Shown here: piece by piece, positions 36,718 through 49,915 of the stretch
Position numbering within the stretch: position 1 is the first letter of the stretch
Layout: each line of letters starts with the position of its first letter
Source of the DNA: Neisseria weixii
GTDB taxonomy: Bacteria > Pseudomonadota > Gammaproteobacteria > Burkholderiales > Neisseriaceae
NCBI RefSeq assembly: GCF_002327085.1
Contig: NZ_CP023429.1
Span: forward strand, 1-64,000
Direction of reading: 5' to 3'
DNA: 64,000 nucleotides
Made by a program: the position numbers and the translations under genes
Notes under the pieces: model-generated
Database searches by the model: none
The model's input: the letters and a program-made list of their open reading frames with translations, nothing else
What the model was told of the DNA's origin: nothing

Positions 36718-37210
36718 ATTGGGATATTGCTTTGGTATTACCAGTCTCTTCTATTATTTTATAACCTTTGCTATCTTGGCTTTTTCTAAGTCGGCTGAAA
36801 ATGAATTCATCACGACCATGACTTAAATGTAATAGATAGTTAACAAATGCGCAAGTATTATTTTGAATGATTTTCTACCACTAAAGTATTAAATAGAAAT
36901 ACATTTTGGTTGTAGGTTATGTTGAAGGTTATAGAGACATAGGCCGTCTGAAAAATTTGATTTCAGACGGCCTATGTTGATTGAGTGGCTGCTGTTTGGT
37001 ATGGGGTTTTGAGATTTTTGTAATTTAGTAAGGATTAAATCTGATTGTAAAACAGCGGGTTGATGATTTTGTCAGGGGATGGTGTTGGATTTGGGTTGAC
37101 GGGTTCGGTGGAGGGGGTATAGTTCGGTCTTCGCTGCTGACGCGGTGGCGAAACGAACTGATAATTATAGCACGGTTGATTTGATTTTTCGATGGATTTT
37201 GAAAAAAGAG
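36718..37210. other. Intergenic stretch before the rRNA operon
   Basis: About 490 bases without convincing ORFs. It contains one DUS inverted pair (36941-36976, AGGCCGTCTGAAA and its complement) and an AT-rich segment directly before the rRNA promoter that may act as an UP element. Confidence 0.5.
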
Positions 37211-37239
37211 TTGACGAGTGGTTTTAGTGGTGTAATAAT
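37211..37239 (+). promoter_or_regulatory. rRNA operon promoter
   Basis: TTGACG (37211-37216) and AATAAT (37234-37239), 17 bases apart, lie 144 bases before 16S. Each matches the sigma-70 consensus at five of six positions. Confidence 0.7.
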
Positions 37240-37246
37240 TCGGTTC

Positions 37247-37261
37247 TTGCTCTTTAACAAA
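37247..37261 (+). promoter_or_regulatory. boxA antitermination site of the rRNA leader
   Basis: TTGCTCTTTAACAAA matches the rRNA boxA to which NusB/S10 bind. A second copy, GATCTTTAACAAA, lies before 23S at about 39379-39392. Confidence 0.75.
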
Positions 37262-37382
37262 CAGATTACCGATAAGTGTGAGTGCGGCAAGCCTCACACT
37301 GCGACAAAAACAGACAAGATGTAGATTTTCTATTCTTTGTCGGTTTCTTTGAAGCAGACCAGAAGTTATAAAGTTAGAGATT

Positions 37383-38925
<1,543 letters not shown>

Positions 38926-39051
38926 GAGAAAAGAAGAGGTTTTTCGCATTCACACTTATCGGTAAACTGTAGAAGATGCAAAAGATATTGAGAAATCAAA
39001 AAAAGAACAGTTTAAAAGCTGAACTTAAACCGATTTCAAAATAACGACCTT

Positions 39052-39128
<77 letters not shown>

Positions 39129-39139
39129 CAACTCATACT

Positions 39140-39215
39140 GGGGGCATAGCTCAGTTGGTAGAGCACCTGCTTTGCAAGCAGGGGGTCATCGGTTCGATCC
39201 CGTTTGCCTCCACCA
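39140..39215 (+). tRNA. tRNA-Ala (TGC)
   Basis: A 76-base cloverleaf starting GGGGGCATAGCTC, with the anticodon loop TTTGCAA and encoded CCA. It is 11 bases after tRNA-Ile, the standard rRNA spacer pair. Confidence 0.97.
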
Positions 39216-39640
39216 AAAACTTTGCAAATCAAAGTCAGTTGGCAGAAGTTAATATAAAAAAGCGCGTAGCGCTGATTTTTTGTTTAACGACTGAAGAAGC
39301 TTGACTGCAAAAAGAAGGCTGATATAATGGCCAGCTCATTTTGATTTGCGAAGACAATAGCAATATTGGAAAGCATCGATCTTTAACAAATTGGAAAGCC
39401 GAAATCAACAAACAAAGACAAAGTTGATTTACTTTGACAGTTAGCTATTTGCAAATAGCTGGTTGTGACAAAGAAGTAAATCACAGGATTTGGGTGATGA
39501 TTGTATCGACTTAGCCCTGAAACACAAAAGGCAGGGTTAAGACACAACAAAGCAGTAAGCTTTATCAAAGTAAAAACATCTAGTTCCACTACTCGTCAAC
39601 GGTAGTGCGGATTAAGTCAAAGAGGTTCTTGAAATGATAG

Positions 39641-42531
<2,891 letters not shown>

Positions 42532-42651
42532 ATCATTTGAAGGATTTCAAATGATAAAAGCTTACTGATGATTCAGTCATCACCAAAAGTTGATTAAAGA
42601 ATAAATAAGTGCAGGAGACTGCATAACGGCTTACCGATTTGTACAGTTTAA

Positions 42652-42767
42652 GTTTGGCGGCCATAGCGAGTTGGTCCCACGCCTTCCCATCCCGAACAGG
42701 ACCGTGAAACGACTCAGCGCCGATGATAGTGTGGTTCTTCCATGTGAAAGTAGGTCACTGCCAAACA
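42652..42767 (+). rRNA. rrf: 5S ribosomal RNA
   Basis: TTTGGCGGCCATAGCGAG at the start and CACTGCCAAACA at the end form the terminal helix. The core CCCATCCCGAACAGGACCG is as in Neisseria 5S. It follows 23S by 120 bases. Confidence 0.95.
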
Positions 42768-42775
42768 CCCATTCC

Positions 42776-42806
42776 GAAGCCTCTGACTCTGTCAGGGGCT
42801 TCTTTA
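42776..42806 (+). terminator. rRNA operon terminator
   Basis: GAAGCCTCTGAC pairs with GTCAGGGGCTTC across the loop TCT, followed by TTT. Confidence 0.85.
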
Positions 42807-42892
42807 CGTCCGGCAGAAAAGTGCGGCTAAAGCAGGTTACCGTGTTGTTAGTATAATTATATTTGATTGTTTTATTGAGTTTATTAAATAAG

Positions 42893-42921
42893 TTGTGCCG
42901 CTTAGGCATAAGCGTTATAAT
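42893..42921 (+). promoter_or_regulatory. Promoter of the manganese riboswitch transcript
   Basis: A perfect TATAAT (42916-42921) with TTGTGC 17 bases upstream places the start of transcription at about 42928, just before the aptamer. Confidence 0.65.
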
Positions 42922-42931
42922 TTCACTCCTT

Positions 42932-43040
42932 TTTACGGGAGTAGCCATCCGGATTTTTCGGTTCCGGAGCGGTTATCAACATAATTGCTTTGGCATGGTA
43001 ACCGCATCTTCGCTCAAACGAATGACAGGCAAGACGTAAA
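42932..43040 (+). ncRNA. yybP-ykoY manganese riboswitch
   Basis: The conserved features are in order. The closing stem is TTTACG (42932-42937) with CGTAAA (43035-43040), followed by GGGAGTAGCC and the arm CCGGA...TCCGG. The long arm GCGGTTA/TAACCGC is next, and last the conserved CAGGCAAGACG that pairs across to form the Mn2+ site. The class binds Mn2+ and controls Mn exporters, in agreement with the GDT1-family gene 65 bases downstream. A hairpin GTGGGCAA/TTGCCCAC (about 43055-43086) between aptamer and start codon may be the expression platform. Confidence 0.88.
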
Positions 43041-43105
43041 GCATGGCAATTCCAGTGGGCAATTGTTATGCTTTTGTGTTGCCCACGAAACGGTTGAGTA
43101 TCTAC

Positions 43106-43678
43106 ATGGAAGCTTTTTTCTCTTCAACATTGGGTGTGATGATTGCCGAAATTGGCGACAAAACTCAACTGCTCGCATTATTTTTAGCAACCCGATTTTC
43201 ACAAAAGAATGCTATTGTTTTAGGTATTTTTGTAGCCACATTACTAAACCATGCACTTTCTGCAGTCATTGGTGTGTGGTTGGCGCAATATATTTTGCCT
43301 GAGCTAATGAAATGGATTGTCGGCTTGAGTTTTATTGCGGTGGGCTTATGGCTGCTGTTGCCGGATAAAGATGAGAATCCGGATAGCCGATGGCTGAAAT
43401 ATGGTGCTTTTGGCGCAACGGTACTGCTGTTTTTTATGGCGGAAATCGGTGATAAAACGCAAATCGCCACAGTGTTGTTAGCAGCCAAATATCAAGAGAT
43501 GTTTTGGGTGATATGCGGTAGCGTGTTGGGTTTGATGTTGGCAAACGTGCCGGTGGTTTATTTGGGGCAGATGCTGATGAAGAAGATTCCGGCTAAAGCA
43601 GTTCGCATTTCTGCCTGCATTTTATTTTGCGTGTTGGGTGCCATTACTTTATTGGGTAGAGGTATAGTATTAAATTAA
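43106..43678 (+). CDS. GDT1/TMEM165 (UPF0016) family manganese exporter
   Basis: The 190-residue protein has six membrane helices in two repeats, each with the family signature EIGDKTQ (residues 15-21 and 113-119), which forms the cation site. Bacterial members such as Vibrio MneA export Mn2+, and eukaryotic ones move Mn2+/Ca2+ in the Golgi. A yybP-ykoY riboswitch upstream supports Mn2+ export induced when manganese is high. The start at 43106 (MEAFFSSTLGVM) is chosen because the longer frame from 43043 overlaps the riboswitch end and hairpin. The next gene starts 14 bases downstream. Confidence 0.88.
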   Translation: MEAFFSSTLGVMIAEIGDKTQLLALFLATRFSQKNAIVLGIFVATLLNHALSAVIGVWLAQYILPELMKWIVGLSFIAVGLWLLLPDKDENPDSRWLKYGAFGATVLLFFMAEIGDKTQIATVLLAAKYQEMFWVICGSVLGLMLANVPVVYLGQMLMKKIPAKAVRISACILFCVLGAITLLGRGIVLN

Positions 43679-43692
43679 GGTTGGGAGAATAT

Positions 43693-44328
43693 GTGGAAGA
43701 TCTTTTTCAGAATCAAAACTTCATTGTGATTAATAAGCCTTGCCATCTTGCGGTGCATCAGGAAGAAAATCAAATCAGCTTGACGCACACGCTGGCAGAG
43801 CAATTGGGTTTAGAAAGAGTATGGTTATTGCATCGATTAGATAAAGCAACCAGCGGTGTATTATTGTTGGCACTCAATGATCAGATAGCCTCAGAGCTGG
43901 CGCAACAATTTTCTGCTAAAACCATGCACAAAACCTATTTAGCAATGAGCGATGCAAAGCCATCCAAAAAGCAGGGGTGGATTAAAGGCGGAATGAAAAA
44001 ATCCCGCCGTGGTGTGTGAAAGTTAACTCGAGATACATCGAGTCCGGCCATCACGCAGTTTCACAGCCATACTCTCGCACCATATTTACGCTTATTTGTG
44101 TTGCGACTGCATATCGGCAAAACGCACCAATTACGCGTTGCCATGAAAAGCTTAGGCAGTCCGATTATTGGTGATCGGTTGTATGGTGGTACAGCCGCCG
44201 AACGAATGTTTCTGCACGCTTGGCAAATAGAGTTCCAACATCGAGATGAGCATTTTAAAATCACCGCACCTTTAGATGCAACATGGCCGTCTGAGCACAT
44301 TTATGCCATATTATCTTCATCGCTTTAA
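43693..44328 (+). pseudogene. RluA-family pseudouridine synthase with in-frame TGA
   Basis: The catalytic motif HRLDKATSG is at about residues 47-55, with NKPCHLAVH before it. The C-terminal signature HIGKTHQLRVAMKSLGSPIIGDRLYG is intact. A TGA at 44017-44019 interrupts KKSRRGV-KLTRDTSSP, where TGG (Trp) would be expected. The same frame continues unbroken to 44328, for about 211 codons. The start is probably the GTG at 43693 after GGGAGA. The target uridine (rRNA or tRNA) is unknown. The stop is a single substitution: either a base error or a true lesion. It is probably in one operon with the GDT1 gene and so under the riboswitch. Confidence 0.75.
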
Positions 44329-44407
44329 CGCAGTATTTACGCACTTTACAGACAGCATAGTATAATAGCTGCTTGCATATCTGAATGACTTTAATAAATA
44401 AAACAGC

Positions 44408-45067
44408 ATGAAACCTATTTTTCAAAAACTGATTCTGGTATTGGGCCTGAGCACTGCTGCGATGTCGGCACAAGCCGTTACTTATATCTGCAAGGTAGAT
44501 GGCGGCATTGTCTTTTCCGAGAAGAAAATCGGCAACCAATGCGAAGAATCCCATACCGATGGTGCGGCGCAAGTGACGCCTGAAGAAGCCACTAAAGCTT
44601 TACCCGAGAAAGTTGATTTAAAAGAGGCACCGGGCTCTGCTGCACCAGATGTCAGCGACATTAAAATTTTACCGCAGACTATCAGTGGCAGTGTAACGAA
44701 TAGCGTTGAAGCGGCTAATCCGCGCATGAATATCAAGCTACGCAATGGTAATGACACAGCAGGCCGTAAAACCAGTGCCGGTGATTTGAAATCAGCCCAA
44801 GCGCGTGCCGCTGAGCTGAACCGCAAGGCTAAGATTATTCATGCGCCGGTGATTAGCGCGCCGGCTGCCAAACAGAAACCGCAACTTACCCGTAAGCAGA
44901 TTTTACAAAACGAAATCCGCAATGAGCAAGCTGCATTGGCACGAGCTAAGGTACAATTGAATGTAGCGCGTAAAAAAGGCGATCAAGCCAAAATCAGCCG
45001 TTTAAACCAAGCCGTTCGTGATCGCGAGGCGAATATTCGTGCCATTCAGGGTGAAATGAAGCGCTAA
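44408..45067 (+). CDS. Secreted protein with coiled-coil C terminus, 219 aa
   Basis: A clear signal peptide (MKPIFQKLILVLGLSTAAMS, then AQA-cleavage) is followed by a short Cys-pair domain (VTYICKVDGGIVFSEKKIGNQC). This domain resembles the DUF4124-type 'YKCKDANGKVVFSD' repeat seen in periplasmic proteins. A Pro/Ala/Lys-rich linker and a charged coiled coil (RKQILQNEIRNEQAALARAK and on) complete it. Location is periplasmic; function unknown. The gene is monocistronic, with a DUS terminator at 45112-45148. Confidence 0.75.
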   Translation: MKPIFQKLILVLGLSTAAMSAQAVTYICKVDGGIVFSEKKIGNQCEESHTDGAAQVTPEEATKALPEKVDLKEAPGSAAPDVSDIKILPQTISGSVTNSVEAANPRMNIKLRNGNDTAGRKTSAGDLKSAQARAAELNRKAKIIHAPVISAPAAKQKPQLTRKQILQNEIRNEQAALARAKVQLNVARKKGDQAKISRLNQAVRDREANIRAIQGEMKR

Positions 45068-45111
45068 TGAAGTATTTCTAAAAGCCATCAATTTGAGGGA
45101 AACCAAAATAA

Positions 45112-45148
45112 AAGGCCGTCTGAAACACAATGTATCAGACGGCCTTTT
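45112..45148. terminator. DUS terminator between secreted protein and ubiG
   Basis: AAAAGGCCGTCTGA and TCAGACGGCCTTTT flank a 12-base loop; usable from both convergent genes. Confidence 0.75.
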
Positions 45149-45157
45149 GTTTTGCTG

Positions 45158-45874
45158 TTAAGCCGGACGGCAGGCAATCATATAGTTGGTGTCGGTCATA
45201 TCACTGATGCTGTATTCTTTGGTCAGCAGATTGTATTTCATGCCTTTTGTATCGACAACATCCAAACCGGCTTGGCGGCACATACGCGCCAATTCCGCAG
45301 GCGTGATGAATTTCTTCCAGTTGTGCGTGCCTTTCGGTACAAAGTTCAATACATATTCGGCACCGACAATCAAATGCAGATAAGACTTCGGATTGCGGTT
45401 GATGGTGGAGAAAAACACCATGCCTTCGGGCTTAACCAATTTCGCACATGCTTTTACGATGGCGGCCGGATCGGGTACATGCTCGAGCATTTCCATGCAG
45501 GTGACCACATCAAAGCTGTGTGGTTGCTCGGAGGCCAATTCTTCCACTGGAACGCAGCGGTAAGCGATATTGCCAACATTTTGTTCAGCCGCGTGTACTT
45601 CAGCCACTTTTAATGACTTTTCCGCCATGTCGGTGCCGGTTACGTGCGCGGCACCGCGCTTGGCCATGCTTTCGGCTAAAATTCCGCCGCCGCAGCCGAC
45701 ATCCAAAACCTGCTTGCCGCTCAAATGGCCTAAGTCATCGATGTAGCCCAAGCGTAGCGGGTTAATGTCGTGAAGCGGTTTGAATTCGCTGTTTTTATCC
45801 CACCACTTTTCGGCGATTTGGCTGAATTTGGCGATTTCATTGTCATCGACATTACGTTCGGTTTGACTGGTCAT
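45158..45874 (-). CDS. ubiG: Ubiquinone biosynthesis O-methyltransferase
   Basis: UbiG performs both O-methylations in ubiquinone synthesis. The SAM motif I is [20 protein letters not shown], followed by [38 protein letters not shown] at the N terminus is the UbiG signature, and [13 protein letters not shown] the later motif. The start at 45874 ([19 protein letters not shown]) gives 238 residues, the family norm; the longer frame upstream is not protein-like. It sits between a DUS terminator and a short region leading to the GIY-YIG gene, both on the minus strand. Confidence 0.94.
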   Translation of the reverse strand: MTSQTERNVDDNEIAKFSQIAEKWWDKNSEFKPLHDINPLRLGYIDDLGHLSGKQVLDVGCGGGILAESMAKRGAAHVTGTDMAEKSLKVAEVHAAEQNVGNIAYRCVPVEELASEQPHSFDVVTCMEMLEHVPDPAAIVKACAKLVKPEGMVFFSTINRNPKSYLHLIVGAEYVLNFVPKGTHNWKKFITPAELARMCRQAGLDVVDTKGMKYNLLTKEYSISDMTDTNYMIACRPA

Positions 45875-45931
45875 ATCGGTTTTCCTGATGGATTGAAGAC
45901 GCAATTTTATAACAAAGCGGCAGCAAACGGT

Positions 45932-45969
45932 AGGCCGTCTGAAAGGCATCAATGTTTTTCAGACGGCCT
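45932..45969. terminator. DUS terminator of the GIY-YIG gene
   Basis: TAGGCCGTCTGAAA and TTTTTCAGACGGCCTA form a hairpin that begins at the stop codon of the gene ending at 45968. Confidence 0.7.
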
Positions 45970-46237
45970 AGATTTCATGCGCGGCGCATGCCATCCACAA
46001 CGCACGTTTTTTGGCGGCAGGCATTTTTTTCAAAGCGATTTCCTGTTTTAAAGCTTCGCTTTTGCTGAGACCGTCGGCAACCACACGCATGGCTTCAGGC
46101 TTGTGGATACGCGTATATTTCGCCCCTTTGCCGGCTTTATGTGCCAGTAAACGTTCGTACGGGCGCAGACTGATGCCACAATAAAGCGAGGCGTTTTCAC
46201 ACAAAATCAAATATACGCACCATGTTTGCGCCGTCAT
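45968..46237 (-). CDS. GIY-YIG nuclease-fold protein, 89 aa
   Basis: The small domain shows the YLILCENASLYCGIS variant of the GIY-YIG motif, a conserved Arg and YTRIHKPEAMRV, as in the UPF0213/YhbQ family of stand-alone GIY-YIG proteins. Their role is thought to be in DNA repair or processing. The start at 46237 (MTAQTWCVYLIL) is preceded by GGAGG and overlaps the upstream LysR gene by four bases, so the two are translationally coupled. Only the 89-residue form is accepted; the longer frame upstream is inside lysR. Confidence 0.85.
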   Translation of the reverse strand: MTAQTWCVYLILCENASLYCGISLRPYERLLAHKAGKGAKYTRIHKPEAMRVVADGLSKSEALKQEIALKKMPAAKKRALWMACAAHEI

Positions 46238-47121
46238 TGCGCCGCCTCCGCAAAAGATTGCTGCAAGATGGTGACAGCCGCTTCGGTTTTGGCCGACTGC
46301 ACGCGATAAGGCGTGACCACATATAAATTGACCGCCGGTAAAGTCCAATCCGGCAAGACAATATTCAGACGGCCTTGGGCGGCGGCATCGGTAATCTCGC
46401 CACTGACTTGCAGCGACAGGCCGAAGCCTTGCTCCGTCAGTGTCCGCACGGCGGCCAGATGGCTGCAATAGAGGCTGTTTTCAATTTCTAAAAAATAGTG
46501 TTCCGCACCGCAATGCAGGGAGGTACGTAACGGTAAGAAATGCAACCAGCGGTGGGCGTGGAGCTGGTTAGGGTGGGTGACGGGTGCGTGTTGTGCCAAA
46601 TAGTCGGGGGCCGCGCAAATTTGGTACTGCCAAGTCACCAAATGCCGTGCGGCCAGATTCGGGTCGTCGAGCGCGTGGCCGCCGCCGCGTATGGCCAAGT
46701 CGATTTCCGCTTGTTGCAGATTGTCCAGCGTGTCGTTGAAATGCAGCACGGGGTGGATTTTGGGAAACTCGTTGTGCAGGCGGCGCAAGGCCGTCTGAAA
46801 AGCCGGAGCATCGAGAATGCTCGAAGTCAGCGCGATGTGTAAGCTACCCGCGGGTTCGGTTTTTAAATGGTCGATGACCGCGCGCGTATCGGCCAGCGTT
46901 GCCTGCAGTCGGCGGCAATAGCTGCCCAGTGCGCGCCCGGCATCGGTTGGGGAAAGGCTGCGCGTGTTGCGGTTGAGCAGTTTGATGCCGTGCAGCGATT
47001 CCAGGCGGTTGATGTGCTGGCTGACAGCCGACGGCGTCATGGATAAAGCTGCGGCTGCGGCATTCATGCTGCCGTGTTCCAAAACGGCAGCAAATACGAG
47101 TAAAGGTTTGATGTCTTGCAT
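46234..47121 (-). CDS. LysR-type transcriptional regulator (2)
   Basis: Complete at 295 residues, with the helix-turn-helix GSMNAAAAALSMTPSAVSQH, then INRLESLHGIKLLNRNTRSL, and an effector-binding domain with TLDNLQQAEIDLAIRGGG. It is divergent from the NAD(P)-binding protein gene (from 47246), which is its likely target, and is coupled to the GIY-YIG gene. Many regulators of this subtype control quinone or oxidative stress genes, but the inducer is unknown. The divergent region is 124 bases. Confidence 0.88.
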   Translation of the reverse strand: MQDIKPLLVFAAVLEHGSMNAAAAALSMTPSAVSQHINRLESLHGIKLLNRNTRSLSPTDAGRALGSYCRRLQATLADTRAVIDHLKTEPAGSLHIALTSSILDAPAFQTALRRLHNEFPKIHPVLHFNDTLDNLQQAEIDLAIRGGGHALDDPNLAARHLVTWQYQICAAPDYLAQHAPVTHPNQLHAHRWLHFLPLRTSLHCGAEHYFLEIENSLYCSHLAAVRTLTEQGFGLSLQVSGEITDAAAQGRLNIVLPDWTLPAVNLYVVTPYRVQSAKTEAAVTILQQSFAEAAQ

Positions 47122-47245
47122 TCCAGACAGTCTTGATAGTGAAGTTGGACTTAATAATACAAACAGTAAAATAGGGATTATCAGTGTTTTCAGACGGCCT
47201 TACAATACGTTTATCTTAAATAGTGAACAAAACAAGGAGCGAACA

Positions 47246-47902
47246 ATTAAATTTGCTGTGATTGGTGCAACAGGTTTGGTGGGCAAGGCAACGGTACAAG
47301 AGTTGGCTGCACGCGGCCATGAAGTAACGGCTTTTGCACGCGATGTTTCTAAAGTGGCGAAGGCCGGCAATATCAAAGCGGTGGCGGCCGATGTCAATGC
47401 GGCGGATTTTGCCGCGCAGCTGCGGGTCTTTGACGGCGTGGTCAGCGCGTTTAATGCAGGTTGGGAGAATCCGAATCTGGCGGCGGATTTTACCTTGGGT
47501 GCAAACAACATCATTGAAGCGGCGAAAACCGCGCAAGTGCCGTATCTGCTGGTTATCGGCGGCGCAGGCAGTCTGAATGTCGCTCCGAATCTGCAATTGG
47601 TCGATACGCCTGATTTCCCGAAAGAAGTCTATCCCGGTGCCAATGCCGCCCGCGAGCTGCTCGACCGTCTGCGTCCGCGCCGCGATGTGAATTGGGCATT
47701 TCTGTCACCTGCTGCCATGTTTGCCGTTAATCCTGTGCGCTTTGAAAAAAGCGGCGCATACCGCATAGGCCAAGATGATGTGTTGATGAATGCCAACGGC
47801 GCGCCTGCGGATATTACCGTCGCCGATTTGGCCGCGGCGATTGCGGATGATGTGGAAAATAGAGCACATTTGTTTGCCCGCTTTACCGTAGCCGAGGTGT
47901 AA
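47246..47902 (+). CDS. NAD(P)-binding SDR-type protein with apparent ATT start
   Basis: The N-terminal KFAVIGATGLVGKATVQELA is a Rossmann motif of the NmrA/YwnB-like extended SDR group. GGAGSLNVAPNLQLVDTPDFP and AFLSPAAMFAVNP follow in the usual order. The initiator position, 6 bases after a perfect AAGGAG, reads ATT instead of ATG. No other start is plausible, as in-frame upstream sequence lies in the divergent LysR promoter region. ATT is a rare but real initiator; a base error is equally possible. Family members sense or reduce redox compounds, so this may be the LysR target. A DUS hairpin at 47920-47947 ends it. Confidence 0.75.
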   Translation: MKFAVIGATGLVGKATVQELAARGHEVTAFARDVSKVAKAGNIKAVAADVNAADFAAQLRVFDGVVSAFNAGWENPNLAADFTLGANNIIEAAKTAQVPYLLVIGGAGSLNVAPNLQLVDTPDFPKEVYPGANAARELLDRLRPRRDVNWAFLSPAAMFAVNPVRFEKSGAYRIGQDDVLMNANGAPADITVADLAAAIADDVENRAHLFARFTVAEV

Positions 47903-47919
47903 TTGACTTGTCAAATCAC

Positions 47920-47947
47920 AGGCCGTCTGAAAACATTCAGACGGCCT
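47920..47947 (+). terminator. DUS terminator of SDR gene
   Basis: AGGCCGTCTGAAAA and TTCAGACGGCCT form a tight hairpin with a 4-base loop. Confidence 0.65.
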
Positions 47948-47966
47948 CATATGGGGAGCGTGACTC

Positions 47967-48571
47967 ATGCAGGAAATGATGTATCTGTTTGACCCATTGT
48001 GCGGTTGGTGCTACGGCGCAACGGTTGGTTTGGAACAGTTGGCGGCCGACCAACATACGCGTATCCGGATGCAGCCGACCGGCCTGTTTGCCCGCAACGG
48101 CCGCGTGGTGGATGCCGGATTCGCCAAACATGCGTGGCGCAACGACCAAAAAATCGCTGCGCTGACGGGTTTGCCTTTTAGCGCAACGTATCGTACCCAA
48201 CTACTGTCGGGAGACGGTCGTGCGTTCGATTCGTGGCCGATGGTTCTGGCCTTGAGCGCGGTGGAAAAAACCGAGCCTGAGAAAGAGATCGAAATATTGA
48301 AAACCTTTCAGGCGGCGCGTTATCAATATGCTTGAGACACTTCCGATATAGAGACGGTTAAAACGATTTTGAATGAAATCGGCCTGACTCGGGTACCGCG
48401 CTGGTTGGCAGCGATGAGGTTGCGGCGGCGGCCGAACAGCGGATTTTGGAGGGGCAGGCGTTGATGCGGCAATTCGACTTGAGCGACGTACCGGGCTTGT
48501 TGCTGCGACGGGAGGGACAAGACGTTTGGCAGGTGGCGGACAGCCGTGTTTTGTTTGAATCAGCCAAGTAG
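47967..48571 (+). pseudogene. DsbA/FrnE-like thioredoxin-fold protein, broken
   Basis: The redox motif CGWC (residues 12-15, MMYLFDPLCGWCYGATVG) and the frame up to AARYQYA belong to the DsbA/FrnE-like family. A TGA at 48334 and a frame change near 48390 (GLTR to GTALVGSDEVAAAAEQ) interrupt the rest. The remainder, ending with QVADSRVLFESAK, is in another frame to 48571. Two separate lesions mean this is less readily explained as one sequence error than the other breaks, so it may be truly decayed. No signal peptide is present, which argues for a cytoplasmic FrnE-type isomerase. Confidence 0.65.
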
Positions 48572-48675
48572 CCTGCCGACATGCTTGGGCACGGCATAGG
48601 TCGAAGGAAGCGGCCGTTTGGGAAGTAAGCCTATATTGGCTAGGCATTCACTTTTCAGACGGCCTTTTGCCGCAT

Positions 48676-49113
48676 TCAGTTTTCACGCGACCAATGTGTT
48701 TTTTGTGCAAATATCAATTTGTTGTCGGTAAATTTGATGAAGTCGAGCTCCAGCATCCATACATCACTTTTCATCGCCCGTGCAACGGGATGGATCCGGT
48801 AAAACAATGCGGCCGCGGCTTGGCGTTCTGCTTCGTTTTCCAAACAAACCGCGCGCGCTTGAAACTGAATGCCGCTGATTTTGGTGATACTGTCAGGCTG
48901 CCCCGCAATCGTACCCGAGATATGGGACGAAGCCGCCATATTGCTGCCGTGTCGGGTTTGGCGCGAAGTCAAAATAATCAGCCGTGCGTGCGCTTCATCG
49001 AAAACGTAAAAGCAGCACGCGCTCCACAGGCCGCTTTCGGGCGAATGGGTGGCGAGGCTGACGGCATGGTTGCGGCTTAAAAAGTGGGTAATATTGCGGG
49101 GTAGGGGATTCAT
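48676..49113 (-). CDS. YhbP/UPF0306-like protein (flavin-binding split barrel)
   Basis: A 145-residue protein starting at 49113 (MNPLPRNITHFLSRNHAVSL), with AGGA a few bases upstream. Longer starts are rejected because their upstream sequence is a DUS. The pattern ATHSPESGLWSACCFYVFDEAHARLIILTSRQTRH is that of the pyridoxamine-5-phosphate-oxidase-like split barrel in UPF0306/YhbP, often in the neighbourhood of envelope or redox genes. FMN or haem binding is plausible but not proven from sequence. It is transcribed with ubiX on the minus strand. Confidence 0.75.
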   Translation of the reverse strand: MNPLPRNITHFLSRNHAVSLATHSPESGLWSACCFYVFDEAHARLIILTSRQTRHGSNMAASSHISGTIAGQPDSITKISGIQFQARAVCLENEAERQAAAALFYRIHPVARAMKSDVWMLELDFIKFTDNKLIFAQKTHWSREN

Positions 49114-49192
49114 CAACATTCCTGTTTCAGACGGCCTTAAACGGCTTTCAAACCAATTGGGCAGAAACCGGCGCATGTGTGCTCATGCGGGT

Positions 49193-49768
49193 TTATTGTG
49201 TAGTGCCGCCATTCCAATGCGGCAAGTCGGGGATTTCGAGGTCAAACATTTCTAAGGCGCGGCCGACGCTGTGGGTGACGATGTCGTCCACCGATTGCGG
49301 CTGTTGGTAAAACGCAGGTACAGGCGGGAAGATAATGCCGCCCATTTCGGTGACGCGCTTCATGTTGTCCAAATGCGCCAAATTCAGCGGCGACTCGCGC
49401 ACCATCAACACCAAGCGGCGGCGTTCTTTCAGCACTACGTCTGCCGCCCGGGTGAGGAGGTTGTTGTTGTCTCCATGGGCAATGGCTGCCAGCGAACGCA
49501 TAGAGCAGGGCGCTACCAACATGCCGGCGGTGCGGAACGAGCCGCTGGAAATCGCCGCCCCCAAATTGCCGATAGGGTGGACGACATCGGCCATGGCCAT
49601 GACTTCCTCTTTTGAATACGGCGTTTCCAGTGCACGCGTCATGTCGGCGCCTTTGGAAACCACCAAATGCGTTTCGATACCGGGCAGGTTTTGCAGGATT
49701 TTTAAGGCGTTGTAGCCGTATTGAAAGCCGCTTGCGCCGCTAATGCCGATAATAAGCCGCCGTGTCAT
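49193..49768 (-). CDS. ubiX: Flavin prenyltransferase
   Basis: UbiX makes prenylated FMN, the cofactor of the decarboxylase UbiD in ubiquinone synthesis. The flavoprotein motif IGISGASG (residues 7-14), the [15 protein letters not shown] loop and the conserved [15 protein letters not shown] are present. [13 protein letters not shown] [25 protein letters not shown] matches the end of the family. At 191 residues it is full length. The start codon follows AAAGGCAATGC. It is divergent from parB, and its sister ubiG is about 3.3 kb away. Confidence 0.95.
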   Translation of the reverse strand: MTRRLIIGISGASGFQYGYNALKILQNLPGIETHLVVSKGADMTRALETPYSKEEVMAMADVVHPIGNLGAAISSGSFRTAGMLVAPCSMRSLAAIAHGDNNNLLTRAADVVLKERRRLVLMVRESPLNLAHLDNMKRVTEMGGIIFPPVPAFYQQPQSVDDIVTHSVGRALEMFDLEIPDLPHWNGGTTQ

Positions 49769-49915
49769 GCATTGCCTTTCTGTGTCAGGCCGTCTGAAAG
49801 CGTTATTATAGAATACAAATTGTCTATCCGTAGCAATATCCGATAAAATAGCGCATGATTTGATAAGGCCGTCTGAAAGCGCTGTTTTGGCGCCGTTAAA
49901 ATAAAGGATAACAAT

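Noticed and set aside
46964..47245. Long N-terminal extension of the SDR-type protein
   Set aside because: It runs through the divergent LysR gene and its promoter and has no protein-like composition; the family starts at the ATT site.
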